DNA of 64,000 bases from Arthrobacter pascens (GTDB lineage Bacteria > Actinomycetota > Actinomycetes > Actinomycetales > Micrococcaceae). The stretch is taken from positions 3,100,001 through 3,164,000 of the forward strand of contig NZ_JAUSWY010000001.1 of NCBI RefSeq assembly GCF_030815585.1, given 5' to 3'. Under the pieces are notes generated by a model. The model saw only the letters and a list, made by a program, of their open reading frames with translations, was not told where the DNA came from and did no database searches. This document shows, piece by piece, positions 35,173-44,648 of the stretch (position 1 is the stretch's first letter; the number at the start of each line of letters is the position of its first letter). A program made the translations under genes and the position numbers.

Positions 35173-36978
35173 ATGCAGGTCCATAAGTACGACGTCGTCA
35201 TCGTCGGTGCCGGTGGCGCTGGCATGCGCGCCGCGATCGAATCCGGTCAGCGCGCCCGCACAGCAGTACTGACCAAGCTCTACCCCACGCGCTCGCACAC
35301 GGGTGCAGCGCAGGGCGGCATGTGTGCGGCCCTTGCCAATGTCGAGGAAGACAACTGGGAATGGCACACTTTCGACACCATCAAGGGCGGCGACTACCTG
35401 GTTGACCAGGACGCCGCTGAAGTCATGGCCAAGGAAGCCATCGACGCCGTGCTGGACCTTGAGAAGATGGGCCTGCCCTTCAACCGCACGCCCGAAGGCC
35501 GGATCGACCAGCGACGCTTCGGCGGCCACACACGTGACCACGGCAAGGCCCCTGTCCGCCGCGCCTGCTACGCCGCGGACCGCACCGGCCACATGATCCT
35601 GCAGACGCTCTACCAAAACTGCGTCAAGCACAACGTGGAGTTCTACAACGAGTACTACGTCCTGGACCTCCTGACCGTCGAGGAGGACGCTGTCCGTGAG
35701 GACGGCACCCCGTACAAGCAGAAGCGCGTTGCGGGTGTGGTCTCCTACGACCTCGCCTCCGGCGAACTGCACGTCTTCCAGGCCAAGTCGGTGGTGTTCG
35801 CTTCCGGCGGCGCAGGCAAGGTCTTCAAGACCACCTCCAACGCCCACACCCTCACCGGCGACGGCATGGGCATCGCGTTCCGCAGGGGCATCCCGCTGGA
35901 GGACATGGAGTTCTTCCAGTTCCACCCGACAGGCCTCGCGGGCCTGGGCATCCTCCTCTCAGAGGCAGCCCGCGGCGAAGGCGCCATTCTGCGCAACTCG
36001 GAGGGTGAGCGCTTCATGGAGCGCTACGCCCCCACCATCAAGGACCTGGCGCCACGTGACATCGTGGCCCGCTCCATGGCCAACGAGGTCCGTGAAGGCC
36101 GCGGCTGCGGCCCCAACAAGGACTACGTCCTCCTTGACCTGACCCACCTGGAGCCGGCGCACATCGACGCCAAACTGCCGGACATCACAGAGTTCGCCCG
36201 CACCTACCTTGGTGTAGAGCCCTACACCGAGCCCGTCCCCGTATTCCCGACGGCGCACTATGCCATGGGCGGCATCCCCACGAACATCACCACCGAAGTG
36301 CTGCAGGACAACGACACCGTGGTTCCCGGCCTCTACGCCGCCGGTGAGGTGGCCTGCGTGTCCGTCCACGGGTCCAACCGCCTGGGCACTAACTCGCTGC
36401 TGGACATCAACGTGTTCGGCAAGCGCGCAGGTATTGCCGCCGCTGAATACGCCAAGACAGCACAGTTTGTGGACCTCCCCGAGGATCCGGAAGCCTACAC
36501 AATTGAGCTGCTGGACATTGCCCGCAACGGCAACGGCGAGGAGAAGGTGGCTGTGATCCGCAAGGAACTCCAGGACACCATGGACGCCAACATGCAGGTG
36601 TTCCGCACGGCAGACACGCTCAACCAGGTTCTGAATGACATTGCGTCCTTCGAGGAGCGGTACAAGCGCATCAGCGTCCAGGACAAGGGAAAGCGCTTCA
36701 ACCTGGACCTGCTTGAAGCTGTGGAACTCGGCTTCCTGCTGGAGCTCGCCAAGGTCATGACCGTGGCTGCCCTGCACCGTGAAGAATCCCGCGGCGGCCA
36801 CTTCCGCGAGGACTTCCCGGACCGTGACGACGACAAATTCATGAAGCACTCCATGGCGTACAAGGACGACTACGCCTCGGCTGACGGTACGGGATCCGCG
36901 GAAGCAATCGCGGGAATCCGTCTGGCCACCAAACCGGTTGTCTTTACCCGCTACGAGCCAATGGTGAGGAAGTACTAA
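35173..36978 (+). CDS. sdhA: Succinate dehydrogenase flavoprotein subunit
   Basis: The catalytic flavoprotein has 601 residues: the FAD loop VVIVGAGGAGMRAAIESG, the covalent-flavin His in RSHTGAAQGGMCAAL, the RRFGGHTRDHGKAPVRRACY region, the active-site block FFQFHPTGLAGLGILLSEAA and HYAMGGIPTN. Length is normal. The ATG at 35173 is preferred; seven in-frame codons upstream are not conserved. Oxidises succinate to fumarate in the TCA cycle. Confidence 0.97.
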   Translation: MQVHKYDVVIVGAGGAGMRAAIESGQRARTAVLTKLYPTRSHTGAAQGGMCAALANVEEDNWEWHTFDTIKGGDYLVDQDAAEVMAKEAIDAVLDLEKMGLPFNRTPEGRIDQRRFGGHTRDHGKAPVRRACYAADRTGHMILQTLYQNCVKHNVEFYNEYYVLDLLTVEEDAVREDGTPYKQKRVAGVVSYDLASGELHVFQAKSVVFASGGAGKVFKTTSNAHTLTGDGMGIAFRRGIPLEDMEFFQFHPTGLAGLGILLSEAARGEGAILRNSEGERFMERYAPTIKDLAPRDIVARSMANEVREGRGCGPNKDYVLLDLTHLEPAHIDAKLPDITEFARTYLGVEPYTEPVPVFPTAHYAMGGIPTNITTEVLQDNDTVVPGLYAAGEVACVSVHGSNRLGTNSLLDINVFGKRAGIAAAEYAKTAQFVDLPEDPEAYTIELLDIARNGNGEEKVAVIRKELQDTMDANMQVFRTADTLNQVLNDIASFEERYKRISVQDKGKRFNLDLLEAVELGFLLELAKVMTVAALHREESRGGHFREDFPDRDDDKFMKHSMAYKDDYASADGTGSAEAIAGIRLATKPVVFTRYEPMVRKY

Positions 36979-36979
36979 G

Positions 36980-37762
36980 ATGTCCGCTGAACTTGCTGAG
37001 CCAGCCTCAAAGATTGAGCTGCCTGCCCACGTTGGAGGCGGCGGCGAAATCCCCACCTTCGACATCACCCTGCGCGTCCGCCGCTACAACCCGGAAGTTT
37101 CCGAGGACGCCACGTGGGATGACTTCAAGCTGACCATGTACGGCACAGACCGTGTCCTGGACGCCCTGCACAAGGTCAAGTGGGAGATGGACGGCAGTGT
37201 CTCCTTCCGCCGCTCCTGCGCCCACGGCGTCTGTGGCTCCGATGCCATGCGCATCAACGGCCGCAACCGCCTCGCCTGCAAGACCCTCCTCAAGGACCTG
37301 GACACATCCAAGCCCATCACCGTTGAGCCCATCAAGGGCCTGCCGGTGGAGAAGGACCTCATTGTGGACATGGAACCGTTCTTCCAGTCCTTCCGCGAAG
37401 TCATGCCGTTCCTGATCAACAAGGGCCACGAACCCACCAAGGAACGCCTGCAGTCCGCCGAGGACCGTGAGCGCTTCGACGACACCACCAAGTGCATCCT
37501 CTGCGCCGCGTGCACGTCGTCCTGCCCCGTGTTCTGGACCGACGGCCAGTACTTCGGGCCCGCCGCGATCGTGAATGCCCACCGCTTCATTTTCGATTCA
37601 CGTGACGACGCCGGCGACATGCGCCTGGAGATCCTCAACGACAAGGAAGGCGTGTGGCGCTGCCGCACCACCTTCAACTGCTCTGAAGCATGCCCCCGCG
37701 GCATCCAGGTGACGCAGGCAATCGCCGAGGTCAAGCAGGCAATCCTTTCCCGCAAGATCTAG
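36980..37762 (+). CDS. sdhB: Succinate dehydrogenase iron-sulfur subunit
   Basis: The 260-residue electron-transfer subunit shows the [2Fe-2S] ligands in SCAHGVCGSDAMRINGRNRL plus a further Cys, and the two C-terminal ferredoxin motifs CILCAACTSSCPVFW and CRTTFNCSEACPRGI for the [4Fe-4S] and [3Fe-4S] clusters. It starts one base after the sdhA stop and ends the operon. Confidence 0.97.
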   Translation: MSAELAEPASKIELPAHVGGGGEIPTFDITLRVRRYNPEVSEDATWDDFKLTMYGTDRVLDALHKVKWEMDGSVSFRRSCAHGVCGSDAMRINGRNRLACKTLLKDLDTSKPITVEPIKGLPVEKDLIVDMEPFFQSFREVMPFLINKGHEPTKERLQSAEDRERFDDTTKCILCAACTSSCPVFWTDGQYFGPAAIVNAHRFIFDSRDDAGDMRLEILNDKEGVWRCRTTFNCSEACPRGIQVTQAIAEVKQAILSRKI

Positions 37763-37923
37763 CACCCGTTTCCAGACGGACGTTACAGCCGACGGCGTCG
37801 CCTCCCCACAGGGCCCACAGACATAGGGTCCCCTGCCCCAGCTTGCGAGGGTAGGGAATGAATGGGGATGTGTGGCGCCGTCGTTGTTTCACGGCAATTA
37901 CCGCCCAAACGAAAGGCGAGGCA

Positions 37924-38694
37924 GTGTCCCGTTCCGAAAGAGTCAGCTTCGAAGGATCCACCGGGGAGATCCTGTCCGGCATCCTGGACGTCCCGGAGGT
38001 GCCGGTCAGAGGCTGGGGAGTCTTCTCCCACGGCTTCACGCTGGGCAAGGACAGCCCCGCCGCTTCACGGATGTGCAAGGCATTGGCGGACACCGGCATA
38101 GGCATGCTGCGTTTTGACAACCTGGGCCTGGGCGATTCCGCCGGTCTTTGGTCCGAGGGCTCCTTCAGCCACAAGGTGGCCGACACGGTAAAGGCCGCCG
38201 AATTCATGCGCGCCCAGGACAAGACGATCTCCCTGCTGGTGGGCCATTCGTTCGGCGGCGCCGCCGTGCTTTCAGCCGCCCGGCAAATCCCCGAGCTCGA
38301 CGCCGTTGCCACCGTCGCTGCCCCGTTCTCGCCCAAGCATGTGGCACACGTCTTCGACGCCGCCCTGGACAAGATCCTCAGCGAGGGCAGCGCCGAAGTG
38401 GACCTCGGCGGCAAGCGGGTGGAGATCCGCAAGCACTTTGTGGAGGACCTGGAGAACGCAGACCTCACCGACTGCATCAGGCAGCTCCACAAACCACTCA
38501 TGGTGCTGCACTCCCCCACGGACAACACGGTGGGCATCGAAAACGCCAGCACCATTTTCCAGACGGCCCGTCACCCGCGGAACTTCGTCTCGCTCGAAGG
38601 CAGCGACCACTTGCTGACCGGCAAGGGCCAGGCGGCCCGGGCGGCCAGGATCATCTCTGCCTGGGCCGACCAATACCTCGACGCCGGGAAGTAA
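37924..38694 (+). CDS. Alpha/beta hydrolase
   Basis: The 256-residue single-domain hydrolase has the nucleophile elbow VGHSFGGAAV (Ser near residue 110), the oxyanion region VFSHGFTLGKDS near residue 40, the acid in VLHSPTDNTV and the catalytic His in GSDHLLTG. It resembles the hydrolase half of hydrolase-OsmC fusion proteins, but no OsmC part is present here. GTG at 37924 with GGCGAGG upstream is the likely start. The substrate is unknown. Its last 44 bases overlap the convergent YihY gene. Confidence 0.87.
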   Translation: MSRSERVSFEGSTGEILSGILDVPEVPVRGWGVFSHGFTLGKDSPAASRMCKALADTGIGMLRFDNLGLGDSAGLWSEGSFSHKVADTVKAAEFMRAQDKTISLLVGHSFGGAAVLSAARQIPELDAVATVAAPFSPKHVAHVFDAALDKILSEGSAEVDLGGKRVEIRKHFVEDLENADLTDCIRQLHKPLMVLHSPTDNTVGIENASTIFQTARHPRNFVSLEGSDHLLTGKGQAARAARIISAWADQYLDAGK

Positions 38695-39700
38695 CCGCGG
38701 CGGAACCGTCGTGGTCCACCGGGACCTTGCCGGGCTGCACCTGCCGGGACCCCCAGCCTGCTTTTTCGTGGGCTGCGGGAATGCTTTTGAGGTCTTCCTC
38801 GCGGATAACGGCCCAGCCGGCGGAGGCCAGGTAGACCTGGCTGACCAGGTTGAACCAGATCAGCAGCCCGATGATGATGGCGAACGGGGCAAGGATGGGG
38901 TTCCGTCCCGCACCCGCCAGCAGTTCCGTGCTGAAGACCTGGAGTACGGTGGTCCCCACCGCGGCGAGGATGGTGCCCTCCAGGAGTGCCCGCCGCGACA
39001 GCTTGAGGCTGCCGGCCAGGCGGAACATGATGACTGCGGTGGCCCAGTTCAGGCCCAGCGGAACACCGATCTTGATCAGCGTAGTCAGCGGGCCCGCCAC
39101 GGCGTCGTCCAGCTGCAGGAAATCAGCGACCCATCCTGCCGCTGTGCCAAAGATGAGGGAGGCTCCCGCGCTGATCACCAGGGCGACGCCCAGCAGCAGC
39201 AGGGTCCCGGCGTCGCGGAGTTTCAGCACAACGGGGTTAGTCTTCAGGGGCGGCAGTTGCAGCACGCCGCGGAGGCCGTCGCGCAGGGCGGCAATCCAGC
39301 CCAGCGAGGTGACGATGGTAACCACGGCGGCGATCACCGCCGTCCATCCCAGCCCTTCCGGGTTCAGCAGGTCCTGGGGATCAACCAGGCCCTCGCCGCC
39401 GCCCACCTTCAGCAGTCCGGGCGCGCTCTGCGCCACGCTGCTAATGATCATGTCCAGAAGGGCAGGCTGGCCCCGCAGCACCAGCCCTGCAATGGAGAAG
39501 CCGGTGGCCAGTAGGCCCGTGATGGAAAAGAACATTCTAAAACCGATGCCGGCGCTCATGAGCGGGCCGTGCTGGAGGTTGTAGTGCTGCCATGCCCTCA
39601 TCGGCCTGAAGGCATTAAGCCTGGCCAATAGCCACTGGAACATGGCCATCAGACTGGCTACCGGACCGCCGTCGGATCTTCTGGCCTTGCCCCAGTCCAT
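38651..39700 (-). CDS. YihY/BrkB-family integral membrane protein
   Basis: The 349-residue protein has six helices of the YihY (formerly ribonuclease BN) family, with SAGIGFRMFFSITGLLATGF in the first, WTAVIAAVVTIVTSLGWIAALRDGLRGV, and a C-terminal helix ending WFNLVSQVYLASAGWAV. The molecular role of this family is unsettled. The ATG at 39700 is chosen because the long open stretch upstream overlaps the LigT-like gene. The polar C-terminal tail of about 45 residues covers the 44-base overlap with the convergent hydrolase gene. Confidence 0.87.
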   Translation of the reverse strand: MDWGKARRSDGGPVASLMAMFQWLLARLNAFRPMRAWQHYNLQHGPLMSAGIGFRMFFSITGLLATGFSIAGLVLRGQPALLDMIISSVAQSAPGLLKVGGGEGLVDPQDLLNPEGLGWTAVIAAVVTIVTSLGWIAALRDGLRGVLQLPPLKTNPVVLKLRDAGTLLLLGVALVISAGASLIFGTAAGWVADFLQLDDAVAGPLTTLIKIGVPLGLNWATAVIMFRLAGSLKLSRRALLEGTILAAVGTTVLQVFSTELLAGAGRNPILAPFAIIIGLLIWFNLVSQVYLASAGWAVIREEDLKSIPAAHEKAGWGSRQVQPGKVPVDHDGSAAVTSRRRGIGRPRQR

Positions 39701-39737
39701 CCGCTTCTGGATGACGGCAAGCTTCAGGCGGGCACCT

Positions 39738-40337
39738 TCAGTGGGAAGCGGTGGCTCCGTCTGCGTCGGCGTTCGCGGACCAGGTCCCGGCGTCGTTTTC
39801 GGTTTCGGTCCCAAAGTCCAGCTCTTCCCGTAGCTGCCAAATGCCATCGGCATCGTGCTCGTAAAGTCCCATGCTAACCACTGGGAAGGTTGCCCTATAG
39901 TCCTTGAGCACCGTTTCGGCTTCGTCAAGGCTTTCCGGGGCAACATCGTGGGCGATGGTGACATGCGGATGGTACGAAAAAGGCAGGTCCCGCTGGAGCG
40001 GACCGGTCTGGAGTTTCTCGTGGAGGTCCACGCAGGCTCCGAAGCCCTCCTCCACGTTGATGAAGACCACCGGCGACACCGGCCGGAACGTTCCTGTTCC
40101 TGCGATGGTGATCATAAAAGGGGCCTGCCTGCGGGCCACCTCACGGACGTGCGCCCGCGTTGCCTCCCAGTCCTGGGTGGGCGTGGTGGTGACCAGTGTG
40201 ATGTGGGCGGGAATAACCCCGGCCATGGGGTCCCCGAAGGAAGCCCGCCATTGCTGGAGTTCCTCGGCGATGGCCGGAGGGAATCCCAGAATGACACCTA
40301 CACTCATTCCGTTGCTGACATTGCTGGTGGCCGGCAT
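39738..40337 (-). CDS. 2'-5' RNA ligase (LigT/2H phosphoesterase) family protein
   Basis: The 199-residue protein has the two HxT motifs of the 2H phosphoesterase fold, HITLV near residue 45 and HVTIAH near residue 124, so it likely hydrolyses or joins 2',3'-cyclic or 2'-5' phosphodiesters. The biological substrate is unknown. An acidic tail follows the domain. It starts 4 bases after the trpS stop; an alternative ATG is ten codons downstream. Confidence 0.85.
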   Translation of the reverse strand: MPATSNVSNGMSVGVILGFPPAIAEELQQWRASFGDPMAGVIPAHITLVTTTPTQDWEATRAHVREVARRQAPFMITIAGTGTFRPVSPVVFINVEEGFGACVDLHEKLQTGPLQRDLPFSYHPHVTIAHDVAPESLDEAETVLKDYRATFPVVSMGLYEHDADGIWQLREELDFGTETENDAGTWSANADADGATASH

Positions 40338-40341
40338 TGGG

Positions 40342-41385
40342 CTAGCGGACCCCTGCCAGGCTCAGGGAAGGCAGGAAACCCATCCGCTCGTAGACCTGGC
40401 CGAGCGTCACGGACGCGATTTCGCGTGCCCGATCGGCACCCTGTGCCAGAAGCCTGTCCAGCTCCGCGGGATCATCCATGAGCTCGTTGGTCCGGTTCCG
40501 CAGCGGCGTGATGAAGTCCACTACGACCTCTGCCAGGTCCGCTTTCAGGTGGCCGTACATCTTGCCCTGGTACTCGGTTTCAAGGTCAAGCACTGACTTG
40601 CCCGTCAGCGTCGAATAGATGGTCAGGAGATTGGAGATGCCGGGCTTGGCCTCTGAATCGAAGCGGACCTCGGTGCCGGCGTCCGTGACGGCGGTCTTGA
40701 TCCGCTTGGCGGCGGTCTTGGGGTCCTCCAGAAGCTGGATGGAACCGTTGGGTGACTCTCCGGTCTTGGACATCTTGGCGCTGGGATTCTGGAGATCGTA
40801 GATCTTGGCGCTGGCCTTGAGGATGGTGGCCTCAGGCACCGTGAAGGTCTGCCCGTACCGCATATTGAACCGCTGCGCCAGGTTGCGGGTCAGCTCCAGG
40901 TGCTGGCGCTGGTCCTCGCCTACCGGAACCAGGTCACTCTGGTAGAGGAGGATGTCGGCCGCCATGAGAGTGGGGTAGGCGAACAGGCCGAGCGTTGCGG
41001 AGTCGGCACCTGACTTCTGGGTCTTGTCCTTGAACTGCGTCATGCGGGACGCCTCGCCGAAGCCGGTGATGCAGTTGAGCGCCCAGGCGAGCTGGGCGTG
41101 CTCGGGCACATGCGACTGCACAAAAAAGATGCTCTTGTCCGGGTCGATGCCCGCTGCGATGTACTGTGCGGCAACCACACGGGTGCGTTTGGCAAGCTCG
41201 GCCGGTTCGAAGTCCACGGTGATGGCGTGGAGATCGGGGATAAAGAACACGGCATCGTATTCAGCCTGCATGTCCACCCAGTTACGGACAGCACCGATGT
41301 AATTGCCCAGGTGCAGTGAATCCGCAGTGGGTTTGGCGCCCGAAAGGATGCGCTTCTTGGTGACAGGGGATGGTGAGCTAGTCAT
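40342..41385 (-). CDS. trpS: Tryptophanyl-tRNA synthetase
   Basis: The 347-residue class I synthetase has the HIGH-type motif as [14 protein letters not shown] near residue 18, the tryptophan-pocket block [22 protein letters not shown], and the KMSKS motif as KMSKTGESP near residue 209. It is the only tRNA synthetase in the window. It is followed by the LigT-like gene on the same strand. Confidence 0.97.
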   Translation of the reverse strand: MTSSPSPVTKKRILSGAKPTADSLHLGNYIGAVRNWVDMQAEYDAVFFIPDLHAITVDFEPAELAKRTRVVAAQYIAAGIDPDKSIFFVQSHVPEHAQLAWALNCITGFGEASRMTQFKDKTQKSGADSATLGLFAYPTLMAADILLYQSDLVPVGEDQRQHLELTRNLAQRFNMRYGQTFTVPEATILKASAKIYDLQNPSAKMSKTGESPNGSIQLLEDPKTAAKRIKTAVTDAGTEVRFDSEAKPGISNLLTIYSTLTGKSVLDLETEYQGKMYGHLKADLAEVVVDFITPLRNRTNELMDDPAELDRLLAQGADRAREIASVTLGQVYERMGFLPSLSLAGVR

Positions 41386-41404
41386 TCAGAAAAACCTTAG
41401 GTGC

Positions 41405-42238
41405 TTAGAGCCGGTAGTCCACTACCAGCGGGGCATGGTCAGAAAAGCGTGTGTCCCACGAGGCCGCCCGGTCCACGACCGCCGAGATTGCGGCGGAAGC
41501 CAGGGCCGGCGTCGCAAGGTGGTAGTCGATGCGCCAGCCAGTGTCATTGTCAAAGGCCTGGCCACGCTGCGACCACCAGGTGTAGGGGCCGTCGACGCTG
41601 CCCGCCAGGCCCCTGTGGACATCCCTCCAGCCGATCTCCTCGCCGAAGAAGCGATCAAAATAGGCCCGCTCGTCAGGGAGGAAGCCAGCCTTCTTAACGT
41701 TGCCCTTCCAGTTCCTGATGTCCAGCTCCGTGTGGCCTACGTTGAGGTCGCCCACGACAAGGGAATGGTCGCTGTGCTTTGTCAGTTCAGGCAAGCGGGT
41801 GCTCATTGCATCCAGGAACCGGTACTTGTCCACCTGCTTGGGTGTACCCACCTCACCGGAGTGCACGTAGGCGCTGGCAACGGTCAGCTGCACGGGGTTT
41901 CCGCTGGCGTCGGCGATCCGGAAATCAGCCTCCACCCAGCGCCCAGCAGTGGCGAAGTAGTCATCACCGATGCCGTTACGGGTGTCCAGCGGTTCTTCAC
42001 GGGAAGCAATGGCCACACCTGCGCGGCCCTTGGCCTCTGCTTCAGCGTGCAGGATATGCCAGCCCTCGCCGAGCAGTTGACGGACAATCGCGTCCGGTGC
42101 CCTGACCTCCTGGAGGCAGAGAATATCCACCTCGCGCGGCTCCAGCCATGCCGCCATACCGTTCTTGTAGGCAGCCCGAAGGCCGTTAACGTTGACTGAT
42201 GCGATGCGAAGGTGGTCCTTCTTCAATGCCGAGCTCAC
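41405..42238 (-). CDS. xth: Exodeoxyribonuclease III
   Basis: The 277-residue AP endonuclease/3'-exonuclease of the ExoIII family shows RIASVNVNGLRAAYKNG, the catalytic Glu in LCLQEVRAPD, VVGDLNVGHTELDIRNWKGN, the WRIDYHLAT motif and the terminal SDHAPLVVDYRL. All catalytic residues are present. Acts in base-excision repair. The start is a GTG at 42238. It lies between a small membrane protein and trpS. Confidence 0.95.
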   Translation of the reverse strand: MSSALKKDHLRIASVNVNGLRAAYKNGMAAWLEPREVDILCLQEVRAPDAIVRQLLGEGWHILHAEAEAKGRAGVAIASREEPLDTRNGIGDDYFATAGRWVEADFRIADASGNPVQLTVASAYVHSGEVGTPKQVDKYRFLDAMSTRLPELTKHSDHSLVVGDLNVGHTELDIRNWKGNVKKAGFLPDERAYFDRFFGEEIGWRDVHRGLAGSVDGPYTWWSQRGQAFDNDTGWRIDYHLATPALASAAISAVVDRAASWDTRFSDHAPLVVDYRL

Positions 42239-42248
42239 CCGCTCTACT

Positions 42249-42755
42249 CTAGTCGATGATGGTTCCGGTGACCGGGTCCCCGGTGCCGCCGGAGGACCTG
42301 ATCATGTCCCGGGCATTCGTGGCAGTGATTTCGATGGTTTCCAAGGCGCGGCGGATGGTGTCCTGGTCAGCTGCCTCCCCCTTGGCGCGCTCCTCCTCCA
42401 CCACTCGGATCTGCACCTGCACGATCTTGAAGGAATGATCGAGCTTGAGGTCGCGGACTTCGTCCGCTTCGTTTCGCTCGGCCACGATCCGTGTGCCGCC
42501 ATGGTCGGCAGAGGACGACGACGGCGCGCGGCCAGTTGCGCTGTTGAAGGCGTTCTGGGCTTCGGTGAGTTTGGCACCGGCTTTTTTGGCGGCCTTCTGG
42601 ATGCTGAAGACCACAAACGCAGCGAGGGCGAGCCAGAAGGCGGCGATGACCGCCACAACCCAGCCGACGACGTCGTTCTGGTTGGCTGCGAAGATGACCG
42701 CCACAATGAAGGCGATGACAAACACCATCATTCCCGGTCCGCTGATGCGGAGCAT
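42249..42755 (-). CDS. Small membrane protein with C-terminal coiled coil, function unknown
   Basis: The 168-residue protein has two N-terminal helices (MMVFVIAFIVAVIFAANQND, then GWVVAVIAAFWLALAAFVVF) and a polar C-terminal half with heptad-like stretches (KAAKKAGAKLTEAQNAF, DQDTIRRALETIEI). I do not recognise a family. I prefer the ATG at 42755 because AAAGGGTGG precedes it; an ATG 63 bases further up is possible. It lies just upstream of xth with a 10-base gap, so it may be co-transcribed. Confidence 0.72.
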   Translation of the reverse strand: MLRISGPGMMVFVIAFIVAVIFAANQNDVVGWVVAVIAAFWLALAAFVVFSIQKAAKKAGAKLTEAQNAFNSATGRAPSSSSADHGGTRIVAERNEADEVRDLKLDHSFKIVQVQIRVVEEERAKGEAADQDTIRRALETIEITATNARDMIRSSGGTGDPVTGTIID

Positions 42756-42890
42756 GGAGAATCCACCCTTTCGGGGAAGGGAATGTGACGATGACTTGGA
42801 GCTGCCCAAAGATTGCATGAGGCTATTGTCTCAAACGCCGCGGCAGACCACCGACCCTTCCACCTCCGGCGAACAGCACCCCCCTGCCCG

Positions 42891-42956
42891 CCCAACTGAC
42901 TCGCAGTTAACGCTCTCAAAACCGGTTTTCAGTGCGTTAAGTGCGAGTCAGTTGGG
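42891..42956. repeat. Palindromic repeat after the ABC exporter operon
   Basis: Two 33-base arms meet at AAAACC/GGTTTT and pair with three mismatches. The outer part CCCAACTGACTCGCAGTTAA recurs, with changes, at 52233. It begins 11 bases beyond the stop of the last exporter gene, so it can serve as terminator. Confidence 0.85.
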
Positions 42957-42966
42957 TCTGGGCGGC

Positions 42967-43800
42967 TCACTTGAGGAAGAGCTTCCGCAGCCTCACGGTG
43001 GTCAGGAGCATCCCCGCCGCCGTCATCAGCAGGTAATAGCCGATATGGATGGCTGTTGCCGGCGTGAATGTGCCCACGCTGATCTGGCGCAGCAGTTCCA
43101 CTCCGTGCCAGAGCGGCATGGCCTGGATGAGCCACTGGATGTACTGGGGGTAGACGCTGAGCGGGTAGAACGTGGCGCTGAACAGGAACATAGGCAGCAT
43201 GATGAAGTTGATCCAGTCCATCTGCTGGAACGTCTTCAGGAAGCTGGTGATGCCCATTCCCATACTTGCGAAGCCAAAGGCAATCAGCACGGAGGCGGGG
43301 ACCATCAGGATGGCCCAGGGCGTGGTGATCAGACCCATCAGACCCATCACGGCCGTGAAGCCTGTGGCGTACAGTAGCCCGCGCAGGAGTGCCAGGAAGA
43401 TCTCCCCCAGCGCAACGTCCAGCGGGCCCAGCGACGTGTAAAGCATCCCCTGGTACAGCTTGGCGAAGTTCATCTTGAAAAAGACGTTCCAGGTGGAGTC
43501 GTAGACCGCCCCGTTCATGGCGGAAACGGCCAGCAGCGCCGGGGCGATGTAGGCGGCGTAGCTGACCTCTTCCCCGCCGGGCCCCTGCACGGCGCCCACA
43601 ATAGAGCCCATCCCCACACCCATGGAGATCAGGAACAGTACGGGTTCGAAGAAACCGGAGAGCATCACCAGCCAGTTGCTGCTCCTGGTGGCCATGAGGC
43701 CGCGGGAAATCACAGCTTTGGCGTTGCGCGAATACAGCGGCCCGAACGTCCTGTTGCGGGCCTCCTCCGTGACGCTGTGGCCACCGGTAAGGATGCTCAT
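42967..43800 (-). CDS. ABC-2 type transporter permease (DrrB-like)
   Basis: The 277-residue permease has six helices of the ABC-2/DrrB class, with FEPVLFLISMGVGMGSIVG, AYIAPALLAVSAMNGAVYDS and the C-terminal block YPLSVYPQYIQWLIQAMPLWHGVELLR. Such proteins export drugs, lipids or polysaccharides. The ATG overlaps the stop of the other permease. The two permeases probably form a heterodimer served by one ATPase. Cargo unknown. Confidence 0.9.
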   Translation of the reverse strand: MSILTGGHSVTEEARNRTFGPLYSRNAKAVISRGLMATRSSNWLVMLSGFFEPVLFLISMGVGMGSIVGAVQGPGGEEVSYAAYIAPALLAVSAMNGAVYDSTWNVFFKMNFAKLYQGMLYTSLGPLDVALGEIFLALLRGLLYATGFTAVMGLMGLITTPWAILMVPASVLIAFGFASMGMGITSFLKTFQQMDWINFIMLPMFLFSATFYPLSVYPQYIQWLIQAMPLWHGVELLRQISVGTFTPATAIHIGYYLLMTAAGMLLTTVRLRKLFLK

Positions 43801-44648
43801 TGCCCCATCCTCCTAATGAACTGGCGCTTGGTGAGGATCCAGCCCAGGACCGCGAGCCCCAGCAACACTACGACATGCACCAGTGTGAGCAACGGCTGTT
43901 CCTGGTAGCCGTACGTGAAGACGCGGCCAAGCTCGGTGCCGTGCCAGATGGGCGAAATCCAGCCGATCCAACGCACGCCCAACGGCAGCGTGTCCAAAGG
44001 GAAGAACGTTCCGGAGAACAGGAAGAGCGGCATCACGATGAACCTCATCACCAGTGCGAACTGTCCCTTGTCCTCCGTGATGGAGGCCGAGTAGGCCATC
44101 AACGGCAGGCCAAAGGAGAGCCCGGCCAGGGTCGCCACCAGGACGGACACCCATCCCCAACCGCCGGGCGAAGCCCCGAACAAGGCCACGGCCGCAAAGT
44201 AGATGGCCGATTGCAGGAGCAGGCGCACCGTCACCGCAATGATGTGCCCGGCCGCGATCTGCTCCGGCGTCAGCGGCGAGGCGTGCGGGCCAAAGTAGGT
44301 CCGGCGCCACTTGAAGCCCCCCATGACCGGGAACGTGAATTCATTTGCCGCCGTCATGACGCCAGCGGACACCAGCAGCGCAGGGGCGATGAAGGCCAGG
44401 TAGCTGACCCCGCCGAAGGCCGCTGCTCCGTCGCTGTCAACCAGCGTTGCCAGTCCGACCCCCATCGCGAACAGGTAGGCCACAGGCTGGCCCACGCTGT
44501 ACATCAGGATGGAGAAACCGTAGCCCCACAGCACCCTGAGCACCTGTTCCGCGTAGTAGAAAGCACCCCAGCGGCGGGCCTTCGCAGCGGAGATTTCCGG
44601 GCTGTGCGCCCGCGGAGCAGTCTCAGTCAACCCGGCAGAATCACTCAA
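43797..44648 (-). CDS. ABC-2 type transporter permease (DrrB-like), second subunit
   Basis: The 283-residue permease is homologous to its downstream neighbour: VGQPVAYLFAMGVGLATLVD, YLAFIAPALLVSAGVMTAAN, and FPLDTLPLGVRWIGWISPIWHGTEL. Six helices are visible. Translation begins at a TTG with TAGGAGC six bases before it, overlapping the ATPase stop by 8 bases. The pair looks like an old duplication. Confidence 0.9.
   Translation of the reverse strand: MSDSAGLTETAPRAHSPEISAAKARRWGAFYYAEQVLRVLWGYGFSILMYSVGQPVAYLFAMGVGLATLVDSDGAAAFGGVSYLAFIAPALLVSAGVMTAANEFTFPVMGGFKWRRTYFGPHASPLTPEQIAAGHIIAVTVRLLLQSAIYFAAVALFGASPGGWGWVSVLVATLAGLSFGLPLMAYSASITEDKGQFALVMRFIVMPLFLFSGTFFPLDTLPLGVRWIGWISPIWHGTELGRVFTYGYQEQPLLTLVHVVVLLGLAVLGWILTKRQFIRRMGQ

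Noticed and set aside
37831..37857. Imperfect hairpin after sdhB as operon terminator
   Set aside because: Pairing is short and interrupted; I could not support it as a terminator.
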